Shown: in pieces, positions 16,849-25,816 of the stretch
Layout: each line of letters opens with the position of its first letter
How positions within the stretch are numbered: position 1 is the first letter of the stretch
Source of the DNA: Actinomycetota bacterium
GTDB taxonomy: Bacteria > Actinomycetota > Acidimicrobiia > IMCC26256 > PALSA-555
Direction: 5' to 3'
DNA length: 64,000 nt
Assembly: GCA_003140175.1 (NCBI GenBank)
Contig: PLJD01000043.1
Location: 77,271-141,270, forward strand
Translations under genes and position numbers: made by a program
The notes under the pieces: model-generated
Told to the model about the DNA's origin: nothing
Seen by the model: the letters and a program-made list of their open reading frames with translations, nothing else
Database searches by the model: none

Positions 16849-19686
16849 ATGACCGGGCGCTGCGTCGTCGCGATCCTCGTGCCGGTGCTGGGGCGCCCCC
16901 ACCGAGTCGAACCGCTGATGCGCAACGTGGGCGAGGCGACCCCGACGCTGCATCGCCTCGTCTTCATCGCCTCGGCCGACGACGCCGAGGAACTCAGCGA
17001 GCTCGAGCGGTGTGGCGCCGACACGATCGTCGTGGACTGGCCCGGCGGTTCGTCCGGCGACTACGCCCGCAAGATCAACGCCGGATACCGAGCGACCGAC
17101 GAGCCCCTGCTCTTCCAGGGCGCCGACGACCTGCGATTCCATTCGGGTTGGCTCGAGGAAGCGGTAAGGCATCTTTCCCCCCCGATCGCCGTCGTCGGGA
17201 CGAACGACCTCCATAGCGTCCGAGTTCGAGGCGAGGAGTACTCGACGCACTCGCTCCTGACGCGGGCCTACGTGGAGCGATACGGAACGATCGACAAGCC
17301 CGGCCAAGTCCTCCACCAGGGTTATCCCCACGCCTTCTGTGACGACGAGTTCGTTGGTACGGCACGGTTCCGGGGGATGTTCAGGTACGCGCCGGACTCC
17401 ATCGTCGAGCACCTGCACCCGGACGCCGGCAAGGGCCCCTTGGACTGGGTCTACGAACGCGGCGGATCCCGTTATCGAGAGGCCCAAGCGCTGTTCGAGG
17501 CGCGCCAGCAGCAGTGGAGCGCGATGCCCACGAACGCGTCGGTCGCCGAGCGCCTCCCGCTTGTCAGCGTCTTCACGCCGACCTGGGAGACCGGGGAGGC
17601 GATCACCGTCCCGTACGAGTCGCTTCGGCGTCAGACCTACACGAACTGGGAGTGGGTAGTCCTCGACGACTCCGAGACCGCGGACACGGCGGCCGCTCTG
17701 GCCCAGCTTGGCAACCGCGCCCCAGACGGGCCAGCCGTGCGCGTGTACCGCCAGGAGCCCCCGTCCGGGTCGATTGGCGCGAACAAGGCGGCCGCGGCGG
17801 CGCTGGCGCACGGTGACATCCTCGTTGAGCTCGACCACGACGACGAGCTGGCCCCAGACGCACTCGAGATCATCGCGGCCACGTTCGTCGCACATCCGGA
17901 GGTGGACTTCGTCTTCAGCGACTTCGTCGACTGGCTCGACATCGGCGACAGCGAGGGAAGTCCCGCCCTCTACCCCGACGGATGGGCGTTCGGATTCGGG
18001 GCCTACGCGACCGAGATCATCGACGGCCGCAGAGTGCCCGTCGGGCTCTCACCGCCGATCACGCCCGAGACGATACGGCACATCGTCGCCGCGCCGAACC
18101 ATGTGCGAGCGTGGCGGACGACGTTCTATCGACGCATCGGTGGCCACAACTTCCACCTGCCGGTCGCCGACGACTACGACCTCGTCGTCCGCACATTCCT
18201 CGAGGGGACGATGGCTCGCGTTCCTCGGCCGCTCTACGTGCAGCACCACAGTCCGCACGGAGCGAGCGCATCCCGACGACGAAACGAGGAGATCCAAGGC
18301 CGCGTTCAGGACCTCGCCCGCCGCTACGAGTTCGACATCCACGAACGGATGCTGATGCTGGGCGTTACCGACTCGGCGACGGCCGGCCGCCCCTGGACGG
18401 ATCCCGAGCCGATCGTGACCGCGAGCGTCGTGCTCGATCCGGTCGTGGAAGCAGCCGCCGAGCTTGAGCGCCCCCTCGTCAGCGTCGTCATCCCAACCTA
18501 CCGTCGGCCAGAGTCGCTCCGGGACGCGATCGACAGCGTTCTCTCCCAGTCGTACCCGTACTTCGAGGTGCTCGTTGTCGGGGATTGTTGTCCGTTCGTC
18601 GACACGGTCGTGGCGGCTGTCGGTGACGAGCGGGTTCGTCATTGGAACCTCGCCGATCATTACGGCGACGGTGGCGCTTCGCCGCGGAATTACGCGCTGA
18701 AGGCGATGGCGCGAGGAACGCTGATCGCCTACCTCGACGACGACAACACCTGGCGTTCCGACCACCTTGAGTCGATGGTGACCCTCCTCGTCGCCCATCC
18801 GGTGCTCACCTTTGCCTTCAGCTCGCTCGAGATCGATGGCGAGCCCATCATCTGTCGTCGGCCGCGCCGCTATCAGATCGACACGAGTGCGCTCGTCCAC
18901 CACCGATTCCTCCTCGACCGCTATGGGTACTGGCGATCCCAGGCCGATGTCGGCTACGCCCACGACTGGGAACTGGTCTCGCGATGGAAGGGCGAACCCT
19001 GGGTCCCCTCGCTAGAGCCGACGGTCCGGTACCGACTCGGCGGCGGCGACGAACAGGAGCGAGCGCTCGCTGAGCTTCGCTGCGTCGCCGCGGAGGAGAT
19101 GGACCGGGTCCTGAGCAGCACCGCCGCCGGCGACCGCGATGCGCCGACCGAGGATCGCTTCTCGCCTCCGAGCGTGTGGTGCCCGAGTCCGCATTGGTGG
19201 CACTCAGACGACGAGCGAAGCCCCGAACGAGAGGTCCGCGGGTTCATCGGGGCCCTCGTCCGGTTGTTGCAGCCGGGATTCGTCCTGGAAGTCTCAGCTG
19301 GCGAGGGGTTGACCAGCATCGAGATCGGGGACGCGCTCCTGGCGAACGGACATGGCCACGCCGACGCGATCGAGCCGGATGCTGTCCAGGCCGCTCGCGC
19401 TCGGGAACGGGTCGGCCCGCTTCCGGTGAGGATCCTCGTCGAGGACGGCGTCACCTACGTCCCGGCCCACCCCGTCGACCTTGCCGTGCTCGCATCCCTG
19501 CCGACGAGCGACGGTACGCTCTCCGTCCGGCAGGTGTTCGAGTGGCTCGCGCCGGGCGGCCTCCTCGTGCTCCCCGGTTCCGCCCGTGGGCGTGTTGAGC
19601 AGCCCGATCTCGACGGCCTCGCGTGTGTGCGTCTCGATCTGCCCACCCCGCGCGGCCTCCAGCTGTTGCAACGCACCCAGCTGTGA
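16849..19686 (+). CDS. Three-domain glycosyltransferase with C-terminal methyltransferase-like domain
   Basis: A 945-residue cytoplasmic protein. Domain 1 (about 5-225) is a family 2-like GT-A fold with ILVPVLGRPHR and acidic GADDL. Domain 2 (about 236-510) has VSVFTPTWETGEA and ELDHDDEL. Domain 3 (about 540-740) has VSVVIPTYRRPESLRDAIDS and AYLDDDN. The last ~135 residues (from GFVLEVSAGEGLTSIEIGDA) look like a class I SAM-dependent methyltransferase, but later motifs are degenerate. Such modular enzymes build or cap oligosaccharides on surface molecules. It is divergent from the collagen-like gene across 151 bp, and its stop overlaps the next ATG (TGATG), so both glycosyltransferases are translated together. 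Confidence 0.85.
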   Translation: MTGRCVVAILVPVLGRPHRVEPLMRNVGEATPTLHRLVFIASADDAEELSELERCGADTIVVDWPGGSSGDYARKINAGYRATDEPLLFQGADDLRFHSGWLEEAVRHLSPPIAVVGTNDLHSVRVRGEEYSTHSLLTRAYVERYGTIDKPGQVLHQGYPHAFCDDEFVGTARFRGMFRYAPDSIVEHLHPDAGKGPLDWVYERGGSRYREAQALFEARQQQWSAMPTNASVAERLPLVSVFTPTWETGEAITVPYESLRRQTYTNWEWVVLDDSETADTAAALAQLGNRAPDGPAVRVYRQEPPSGSIGANKAAAAALAHGDILVELDHDDELAPDALEIIAATFVAHPEVDFVFSDFVDWLDIGDSEGSPALYPDGWAFGFGAYATEIIDGRRVPVGLSPPITPETIRHIVAAPNHVRAWRTTFYRRIGGHNFHLPVADDYDLVVRTFLEGTMARVPRPLYVQHHSPHGASASRRRNEEIQGRVQDLARRYEFDIHERMLMLGVTDSATAGRPWTDPEPIVTASVVLDPVVEAAAELERPLVSVVIPTYRRPESLRDAIDSVLSQSYPYFEVLVVGDCCPFVDTVVAAVGDERVRHWNLADHYGDGGASPRNYALKAMARGTLIAYLDDDNTWRSDHLESMVTLLVAHPVLTFAFSSLEIDGEPIICRRPRRYQIDTSALVHHRFLLDRYGYWRSQADVGYAHDWELVSRWKGEPWVPSLEPTVRYRLGGGDEQERALAELRCVAAEEMDRVLSSTAAGDRDAPTEDRFSPPSVWCPSPHWWHSDDERSPEREVRGFIGALVRLLQPGFVLEVSAGEGLTSIEIGDALLANGHGHADAIEPDAVQAARARERVGPLPVRILVEDGVTYVPAHPVDLAVLASLPTSDGTLSVRQVFEWLAPGGLLVLPGSARGRVEQPDLDGLACVRLDLPTPRGLQLLQRTQL

Positions 19687-21581
19687 TGAGCCGCGCTGGT
19701 CCGCGCGTGGCGGTCTACGGCATCGCCCGGAACGAGGAGGGCAGCGTCGAGCGCTGGGCGAACTCGGCTCGGGACGCCGACGAGGTCCTCCTCGTCGACA
19801 CCGGGTCGACGGACCGAACCGTCGAACGTGCCGCGAGCCGAGGGGTCGCCGTGCACGAAGTCGAGGTCGCTCCATTTCGCTTCGATGTGGCGCGCAACCG
19901 CGCCCTCGATTTCGTGTCGTATGACATCGACGTCTGCGTCCCTCTGGACCTCGACGAGACCCTCGGCGTCGACTGGCGCCGCCGTCTCGAGGACGTCTGG
20001 ACCCCGAACGCCACGCGGGTGGAATATTGGCTGGAGTGGTCGCCGAGCCCGACGACGCACCTCCGGTATCGCGCCGGCAAGATCCATGCTCGCCACGGTG
20101 TTCACTGGCGGCGCCCGGTGCACGAGCGGGTCGTCGCATTCGGCAAGGAGCACGTCGTTGCCTCGTCGATCCAGGTTCGGCACCACCGGGCCGTCGGACT
20201 GCGGCCGAACTATCTCGCCCTGCTCCGGCTCGCGGTCGCCGAATGCCCAGCCGACGGCCAGGCGCACCACATGCTCGCCAACGAGGCACGCCTCCAGGGC
20301 AGCGAATGGGAAGCACGCGACCATGCCGAGACCGCCCTGACGCTTCCGCTCGAGCCCTTCGAGCGCATGCATTCGATGCTGATGTTGTCCTGGCTCAATC
20401 CCGACGACCGCGTCGGCTGGATACTGCGCGCGTGCGAGGAGTTCCCCGAACAACGAGAGCCCTGGTGCGAGCTCGCACGACTCCACGCCCAGCACGGACG
20501 CTGGCACGAATCCCGCCGTGCCGCATTTCGGGCACTCCGACTCGCGGAGGCGCCCGACCACTATCTCATGAATACTGACGCCTGGGGACCTTGGCCCGAT
20601 CGCCTCGTCGCCGAAGCGTCGGACCACCTCGGTGATCGTGCACGGGCCCGGTACCACGCGCGCCGGGTGCTTGCCGCTGGAGCGCCCGACCCGCGGCTTG
20701 AGGAGGTCCTCGCCCAACCCAGGGTGAATGAGCCGCAGAGCCCCCGGCGGCGCCGTCACGGAACGCCGCGATCGGATGACATGAGCGCCGCTGCACGGCC
20801 GATGGTCGTCGTCAGCATGACGACAGTGCCGTGGCGCATTCACCAGATCGAGACCACGGTCCACAGTCTGCTCGCGCAAACGTTTACGGCCTATGAGCTC
20901 GAGCTCTATATTCCGTTCGTCTGCCTGCGGACGAGCGAGCCGTACGACATTCCTGACTCCCTCCAAGAGCTTGCTCGCACCGACTCTCGCCTCCATCTCC
21001 GCCGCCTGACAACCGACTACGGGCCGGCCACGAAGCTCCTCGGGCCCTACCTCGCGTGGCGAACCCGCGCCGCGGCGAAGAACCTGTCCATTCTGACCGT
21101 GGACGACGATGTGCGCCTCGAGCGTCATGCCATCGAGGAGCTCGTGACCGCCTCGGCCCGATACCCGCAGGACGCCCTCGGCTTCATGGGCGTGGCGAAT
21201 CGGGAGTTCACGCACGCCGAATTGCTGCTTTGCCGCGGGCAGGACTCCCTACCGACCGGCGTGCTCGGCGGCTACCGCGGCATCCTCTATCCGATGCGCG
21301 CTCTCGACCCCAGTCTTCTCACTGACTATGCCGCGGTGAGCAGTCGATGCGGGCCGTTCCTCGACGACGACCATCTCGTGGCGTGGAATCTCGCCAGGCG
21401 GGGGATCACGCGCCGGATCATCGCGACCGGCCATCCCACACCGGATCTCACGCTGAACGTGCAGTTCCTCGAACTGCCCGGACCGATCACCTGCGGCGCG
21501 CTCGGCGACACCGACGTCTCGAGATCCCACCGCTGCCTGACCAAGCTTTACGAGGCCAACGGTTGGCCCACGCCGGCGTGA
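19686..21581 (+). CDS. Bifunctional glycosyltransferase with central helical repeat region
   Basis: A 631-residue protein starting at ATG 19686, overlapping the upstream stop by one base. Residues ~8-180 form a family 2-like domain (VAVYGIARNEEGSVERWANS, VDTGSTDRT, acidic PLDLDETL). A ~150-residue helical, TPR-like region follows (AHHMLANEARLQGSEWEARD, CELARLHAQHGRWHESRRAA). The final ~260 residues are a second glycosyltransferase-like domain (VSMTTVPWRIHQIETTVHSL, acidic ILTVDDDVRLE, GGYRGILYPMRALDP). It has no membrane spans. It probably acts with the enzyme at 16849 on the same glycan. Confidence 0.82.
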   Translation: MSRAGPRVAVYGIARNEEGSVERWANSARDADEVLLVDTGSTDRTVERAASRGVAVHEVEVAPFRFDVARNRALDFVSYDIDVCVPLDLDETLGVDWRRRLEDVWTPNATRVEYWLEWSPSPTTHLRYRAGKIHARHGVHWRRPVHERVVAFGKEHVVASSIQVRHHRAVGLRPNYLALLRLAVAECPADGQAHHMLANEARLQGSEWEARDHAETALTLPLEPFERMHSMLMLSWLNPDDRVGWILRACEEFPEQREPWCELARLHAQHGRWHESRRAAFRALRLAEAPDHYLMNTDAWGPWPDRLVAEASDHLGDRARARYHARRVLAAGAPDPRLEEVLAQPRVNEPQSPRRRRHGTPRSDDMSAAARPMVVVSMTTVPWRIHQIETTVHSLLAQTFTAYELELYIPFVCLRTSEPYDIPDSLQELARTDSRLHLRRLTTDYGPATKLLGPYLAWRTRAAAKNLSILTVDDDVRLERHAIEELVTASARYPQDALGFMGVANREFTHAELLLCRGQDSLPTGVLGGYRGILYPMRALDPSLLTDYAAVSSRCGPFLDDDHLVAWNLARRGITRRIIATGHPTPDLTLNVQFLELPGPITCGALGDTDVSRSHRCLTKLYEANGWPTPA

Positions 21582-21759
21582 CTTCACCCGTACGGTCCGC
21601 TTCCAGTCGGCCAGCACGCATCTCCACGTCAAGCTTGTGCGGTGGTCCGAGCTCGCCCTTGCATCGTGCCGTTCCCGTTACCCGAGTGCCTCGAAGAGCC
21701 CCTCGAACTCGAGGCCCATCGCGCCCCCACCCCAAGGCGGGGAAAATGCTATGCCGTCG

Positions 21760-21984
21760 ATCCCATCAGCATCCCATCAAGTCGTTGCATATAGCGTCAT
21801 TCGAGGTCCCTCGGTGGCCATGCTCTGGCGAGTCGACTTGGCGAGGAGTGACCGCAAGGGACCGGGATTGCGGTTCTGACGGTTGAAGTCGAACAGGACG
21901 GCACGAAGGGGTCCGCTCGTCTTCGCACTTCAGACTGTGCTCTTGCCGTGGGAATGCTCGTGCGATCCCATCAGCATCCCATCA
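21760..21984 (+). repeat. Interspersed repeat, copy R2, with both boundary motifs
   Basis: It starts and ends with ATCCCATCAGCATCCCATCA (21760 and 21965, 205 bp apart) and contains the conserved GGTTGAAGTCGAACAGGACG block. The last ~80 bp also match the corresponding part of copy R5. It lies just beyond the 3' end of vapC. The stretch 21582-21759 before it holds no recognisable gene. Confidence 0.75.
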
Positions 21985-22036
21985 CCTTCCGCGTGTGATT
22001 TGACCGACTCCGACGAAGGCAGCGCGGGGCAACGAT

Positions 22037-22438
22037 TCACTCGGACTCAAGCAGTCGAATTTCACACGTTGGTCCGGGTGCGTTGGCCAATCGAGCATCG
22101 GCTGTCACCAATGCGCAAGCGAGCCCTTCGGCTAGGGCAACGTACGTCGCGTCATGTGCGGAGACGTTGGCTCGGAGCTCGTAGGCTCGTCGGAGTAGGG
22201 GCAAGGCCGGATACCGGTCGACATCGAGATCCATGAGATCATCGACGGCAGCGGCAAACCGGCCGTCGGACAGTGTTCCGGCGAGCCACCGCTTCCGCAG
22301 AACCGCGACGGTCTCTACATCGACCAGTTCTGGCGCGCTCAATCCGCCAGCTTGTCGGATTGTGTCGCGCGCCTTTTGTCCATCGCTCGCGTCGTCAGCA
22401 ATGACGTTGGCCAGAACAGAGGCATCGATGACGATCAA
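22037..22438 (-). CDS. vapC: VapC-type PIN-domain toxin
   Basis: A 133-residue PIN-domain ribonuclease. The acidic metal ligands are visible: Asp in MIVIDASVLANVI, Glu in LVDVETVAVL, Asp in AHDATYVALAE and Asp in VTADARLA. VapC toxins cleave tRNA or rRNA and are neutralised by their cognate antitoxin. The start overlaps the antitoxin stop by 4 bp (ATGA), giving coupled translation. The gene is intact. The pair sits between two direct repeat copies. Confidence 0.92.
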   Translation of the reverse strand: MIVIDASVLANVIADDASDGQKARDTIRQAGGLSAPELVDVETVAVLRKRWLAGTLSDGRFAAAVDDLMDLDVDRYPALPLLRRAYELRANVSAHDATYVALAEGLACALVTADARLANAPGPTCEIRLLESE

Positions 22439-22665
22439 CGTGTCGCGCGCTCGTCGGCTACATCGCCACTTGCCTGACGGAGTCCGACCCGGCCGCCACG
22501 GCGACGGGAAATGCGGTCGAGGACTTCGTCTAGCGGCGGCTTCTCGACGAGTCGCTTGAGTTCCGCCGCTAGATACTGCTGGAGGGACTGGCCGGCCTGC
22601 TCAGCGCGGCGCTGTAGAGCGGCGTGGATGTCGTCGGGGATGTCACGTACGAGCACGTTCGGCAT
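22435..22665 (-). CDS. vapB: VapB/FitA-type ribbon-helix-helix antitoxin
   Basis: A 76-residue antitoxin. The N-terminus MPNVLVRDIPDDIHAALQRR is the ribbon-helix-helix DNA-binding fold of the FitA/Phd-like class, followed by QSLQQYLAAELKRL and a basic C-terminal toxin-binding tail (RISRRRGGRVGLRQ). It should bind VapC and repress its own promoter through the inverted repeat at 22667-22701. The promoter geometry places the transcript start at or within a base of this ATG. Confidence 0.9.
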   Translation of the reverse strand: MPNVLVRDIPDDIHAALQRRAEQAGQSLQQYLAAELKRLVEKPPLDEVLDRISRRRGGRVGLRQASGDVADERATR

Positions 22666-22666
22666 G

Positions 22667-22701
22667 CTTGCATTATGCTATCGGTGCATGCGAAATGCAA
22701 G
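22667..22701 (-). promoter_or_regulatory. vapBC promoter and operator, apparently leaderless
   Basis: On the minus strand, TTGCAT (-35), a 17-bp spacer and CATAAT (-10) end seven bases before the ATG, so the mRNA would begin at the start codon. The perfect arms CTTGCATT and AATGCAAG (22667-22674 and 22694-22701) cover both hexamers and are the likely VapB/VapBC binding site. Confidence 0.7.
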
Positions 22702-22752
22702 CGCTCAGTACAACGAGGAATGCTAGGACCAGGACTCGTCAGACCAGACCGC

Positions 22753-23068
22753 ATCCCATCACGATCCCATCAACTCGCCGCCCATGGAGTCACTCCACAC
22801 CACGCGTTGCCCATGATTGGGCAGTTCGACTGGGCGAGGAGTGACGGCAAAGGACCGGGATTGCAGTCCTGCCGGTTGAAGTCGAAGAGGACGGCAGTGG
22901 GCGACACCGCAAACGGTCTCACGAATCCGGCCGCGATATGTGAGCCAATCCCATCAGCATCCCATCAACGCTCTGCAAATGAGATCACGTGAGAGCTCCC
23001 GCTGCCCATCGTCAGGCCGCTCGACTGGGCGACGAATGACGGCACGTGGGCGGGTTTGCAGTCTTGCT
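22753..23068 (+). repeat. Interspersed repeat, copies R3 and R4 in tandem
   Basis: R3 begins ATCCCATCACGATCCCATCA at 22753 and contains the GGTTGAAGTCGAAGAGGACG block at 22874-22893. R4 begins ATCCCATCAGCATCCCATCA at 22948, 195 bp later, and fades out near 23068 where the DUF4239 gene begins. R3 also contains the palindrome GCCCATGATTGGGC. Confidence 0.75.
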
Positions 23069-23142
23069 CCTCCGTAGTCCGCGGCGCCGGCCGGACCCGG
23101 CCGTACGCTACGAACGGACCGTCCCATCAGATCGGCTCAAGC

Positions 23143-23952
23143 TTGGAACGATTCCTCATCGCCGATATCCCGGGACCTCTCCTGGCGATCATATTCGTGG
23201 CGATCGCCGTCGGTGTAGGGCTGCTCGGCCTGTTCATCGTGCGCCGCAGCGTCACGCTCGCGACGTTGGAGCAACACAACGACGTCGCCGGGTTCATCCT
23301 CGCCGTGGTCGGTGTTCTCTACGCCGTGATCCTGGGGTTCGTCGTCGTCAGTGTCTGGCAGCAGTTCGACGCCGCGCAGACCAACGCTCACCAAGAGGCG
23401 ATCACCGTCGAGGTCCTGTATAACGACACGTTCGCGTTTGGCCAGAATGCGCAGCCCTTGCACCGCGACCTCGTGGCATACGGGACCAGCGTCGTGCAAC
23501 ACGAGTGGCCGGCCATCCGCGACTACCAGCGGGGCGACCCTCGGACAGACGCCTTGCTGGACAAGGTCTGGGCGGACCTGCAGGCCATTCGCACGACGAG
23601 TTCCGACCAGAACTCGTTCCTGCAATCATCGATCTCCGCTGTCAACCGCCTCGAAGAGGAGCGTGACGGGCGGATCGAGGATTCGAATCGTGAGCTGCCC
23701 TTCTCACTTTGGGCCGTCTTGGTGATCGGCGCCGTCATCACCGTCGGGTTCACCTATTTCTTCGGTGTCTCGCACATCGCGGCGCACGCGCTGATGGTTG
23801 CGGCGCTGTCGGCGACCATCGGAATCGCTCTGTTCTTGGCCTTGAGCCTTGACCTTCCGTATTCGGGTGATCTTGGGATCAAGCCCACGGCGATGCAGCA
23901 CACAGTGCAGGATCTGCGGACCAACCCCACCCTTCCATCGCCGAGCCCCTGA
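23143..23952 (+). CDS. DUF4239 membrane protein (bestrophin-like domain)
   Basis: About 269 residues. Two N-terminal membrane helices (GPLLAIIFVAIAVGVGLLGL, and FILAVVGVLYAVILGFVVV) are followed by a ~120-residue hydrophilic, mostly helical region (WQQFDAAQTNAHQEAITVEV ... LEEERDGRIED), then two more helices (FSLWAVLVIGAVITVGFTYF, and ALMVAALSATIGIALFLALS). This layout is the DUF4239 family, related to bestrophin-like channels, without proven function. I chose TTG 23143, at the natural start of the first helix; ATG 23056 would add 29 residues encoded by the end of repeat R4. It converges on the GH15 gene. Confidence 0.72.
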   Translation: MERFLIADIPGPLLAIIFVAIAVGVGLLGLFIVRRSVTLATLEQHNDVAGFILAVVGVLYAVILGFVVVSVWQQFDAAQTNAHQEAITVEVLYNDTFAFGQNAQPLHRDLVAYGTSVVQHEWPAIRDYQRGDPRTDALLDKVWADLQAIRTTSSDQNSFLQSSISAVNRLEEERDGRIEDSNRELPFSLWAVLVIGAVITVGFTYFFGVSHIAAHALMVAALSATIGIALFLALSLDLPYSGDLGIKPTAMQHTVQDLRTNPTLPSPSP

Positions 23953-23973
23953 GCGCGAAAGCGCCCCGCCCGG

Positions 23974-25788
23974 TCAGCGCTCGGCATCCTCCAGGGCGTC
24001 ATGCAAGAAGAGCGCGGCGTGGATCAGCCCCCAGTGGGTGAAGGCCTGCGGAAAGTTGCCGAGGTAACTCCCGGTGGGGTCCATCTCCTCGGCATACAAG
24101 CCGAGGTGGTTGGCGTAGCCGTGCATCTTCTCGAAGAGCAGCCGCGCCTTCTCGAGCTCTCCGGCGCGGGCGACGCACTCGATGTACCAGTATGAGCACA
24201 TGCAGAACGTGCCTTCGGTGCCGGTGAGCCCGTCGGCGGCGGCCTGCTCGGTGACGTAGCGGAGCACGAGGGCGTCACTGACGAGGTCTCGTTCGATGGC
24301 GTCCATCGTGGCGAGCCATCGCTGGTCACGGGACGAGATGAACCCGATGAGCGGCAGGAGCAGCGCCGAGGAGTCGAGGGTCTTGCTGCCCTTGTACTGG
24401 ACGAAGCCGTTGCGTTCTTCGTTCCAGAACTGGTGGTAGATGTCGCTGTGGATCTGGTCACGGGTCTTCAGCCAGTGCTCGACGGGGGCAGGAAGCGAAC
24501 GGCGGGCGGCGATGCGGATGCCACGATCGAGCGCGACCCAGCTCATGAGCCGCGAGTACAGGAATTCTTGCTGTCCGCCCCGGATTTCCCAGATGCCCTC
24601 GTCGGGGCGGTCCCAGTTCTTGCAGACCCAGTTCAGCGATTCAGCGACGTATCGCCAGAGGTCGTAGGAGAGCGGTTCGACGCGTTCGTCGTAGAGATCG
24701 AGCATGTGCAGGAGTTCGCCGTAGATGTCGAGCTGCAGCTGTCCGAACGCGGCGTTCCCGACGCGGATGGGCGAGGAGCCGCGGTACCCCTCGAGGTGGT
24801 CGAGCGTCTCTTCGGGCAGCTCCTTGCGACCGTCGATGCCGTACATGATTTGGAGGATGCCGGGTTCATCTGCCTCGTCGTAGCGGTCATAGATCCAGTC
24901 GACGAACGCCCGAGCCTCCTCGGTAAAGCCGAGGTGGATCAGCGTGGCGATTGAGAACGCGCCATCCCGGATCCACGTGTACCGGTAGTCCCAGTTGCGT
25001 TGCCCGCCGACCTGCTCCGGCAGCCCGAACGTTCCTGCAGCGGCGATCGAACCGTAGGGCTCGGACGTGAGGAGCTTCAGCGTGAGCGCCGACCGGCTCA
25101 CCATCTCGCGCCAGCGGCCCTGATACTGCGAGTGTCCGACCCAGCTCCGCCAATATTGCAACGTGTCGAGGAAGGCGTTGTCGACGAAGCCGGGTGCGGC
25201 CGAGGCGTTCTCGTCGTCGGGCAGCGCGATTTCGAGGATGAAGTCGACCGTCTCGCCGGACCCGAGGGTGAACTCGCCCACCGCGTCCCCGCCTTCCACC
25301 GTGAGCGGCACCGGCGTTCGCAGCCGCAGCTTCGTGTCGTCCTCGTCCTCGGCGACGAACAGGATCTGGTCGTCGCGCCGCTCCACCTTGTGGTGCGCTC
25401 GGGCGTAGTCGAACCGGGGCGCGCAGCGCAGGTGAAAGCTGAACGGTCCCCGGATGCCCTTCACGCGTCGGACGATCGCTTGCGTGCGGTCGTCGTCGTC
25501 GATGACCATGAAGTCGGTGATCTCCCCGACGCCATCATCCGACAGGAACCGGGTAAGGAGGATGTTCGTGTCGGGCAGGTACATCTGCTTGCGTCGCGCG
25601 CCCTTGATGGCCGGGTTGATCGAGAACTTGCCGCCCTTCTTGTCGTCGAGCAGCGCCGCGAAGATCGACGGTGAGTCGAAGTGTGGGAGGCACATGTAGT
25701 CGATCGATCCGTCGTCGCCGACCAGCGCGATCGTGGAGAGGTCACCGATCACGCCGTAGTTCTCAATCGGCTTGTAGGCCACGGTCAT
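23974..25788 (-). CDS. GH15 glycoside hydrolase (glucoamylase/trehalase type)
   Basis: A 604-residue protein with the N-terminal beta-sandwich (YKPIENYGVIGDLSTIALVG, DGSIDYMCLPHFDSPSIFA) and (alpha/alpha)6 barrel of family GH15. Visible signatures are RNWDYRYTWIRDGAFS, the general-acid region DEGIWEIRGG and the general-base region EEMDPTGSYLGNFPQAFTH. No signal peptide, so cytoplasmic. Actinobacterial members of this length include trehalases (as in mycobacteria) and oligosaccharide glucoamylases; sequence alone does not separate them. It is a stand-alone unit with the IolE-like gene 28 bp upstream on the same strand, possibly forming an operon with it. Confidence 0.9.
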   Translation of the reverse strand: MTVAYKPIENYGVIGDLSTIALVGDDGSIDYMCLPHFDSPSIFAALLDDKKGGKFSINPAIKGARRKQMYLPDTNILLTRFLSDDGVGEITDFMVIDDDDRTQAIVRRVKGIRGPFSFHLRCAPRFDYARAHHKVERRDDQILFVAEDEDDTKLRLRTPVPLTVEGGDAVGEFTLGSGETVDFILEIALPDDENASAAPGFVDNAFLDTLQYWRSWVGHSQYQGRWREMVSRSALTLKLLTSEPYGSIAAAGTFGLPEQVGGQRNWDYRYTWIRDGAFSIATLIHLGFTEEARAFVDWIYDRYDEADEPGILQIMYGIDGRKELPEETLDHLEGYRGSSPIRVGNAAFGQLQLDIYGELLHMLDLYDERVEPLSYDLWRYVAESLNWVCKNWDRPDEGIWEIRGGQQEFLYSRLMSWVALDRGIRIAARRSLPAPVEHWLKTRDQIHSDIYHQFWNEERNGFVQYKGSKTLDSSALLLPLIGFISSRDQRWLATMDAIERDLVSDALVLRYVTEQAAADGLTGTEGTFCMCSYWYIECVARAGELEKARLLFEKMHGYANHLGLYAEEMDPTGSYLGNFPQAFTHWGLIHAALFLHDALEDAER

Positions 25789-25816
25789 CCCTTCCCTGGA
25801 TCGTCGGCGTCTTTCA

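Noticed and set aside
21760-23068. CRISPR array or integron attC array
   Set aside because: Repeat units are ~200 bp with no short spacers; they lack the imperfect palindrome and core sites of attC, and no cas or integrase gene is present.
23946-23985. Bidirectional terminator between DUF4239 and GH15 genes
   Set aside because: Only a 4-bp GCGC stem with a GAAA loop is visible, too weak to call.
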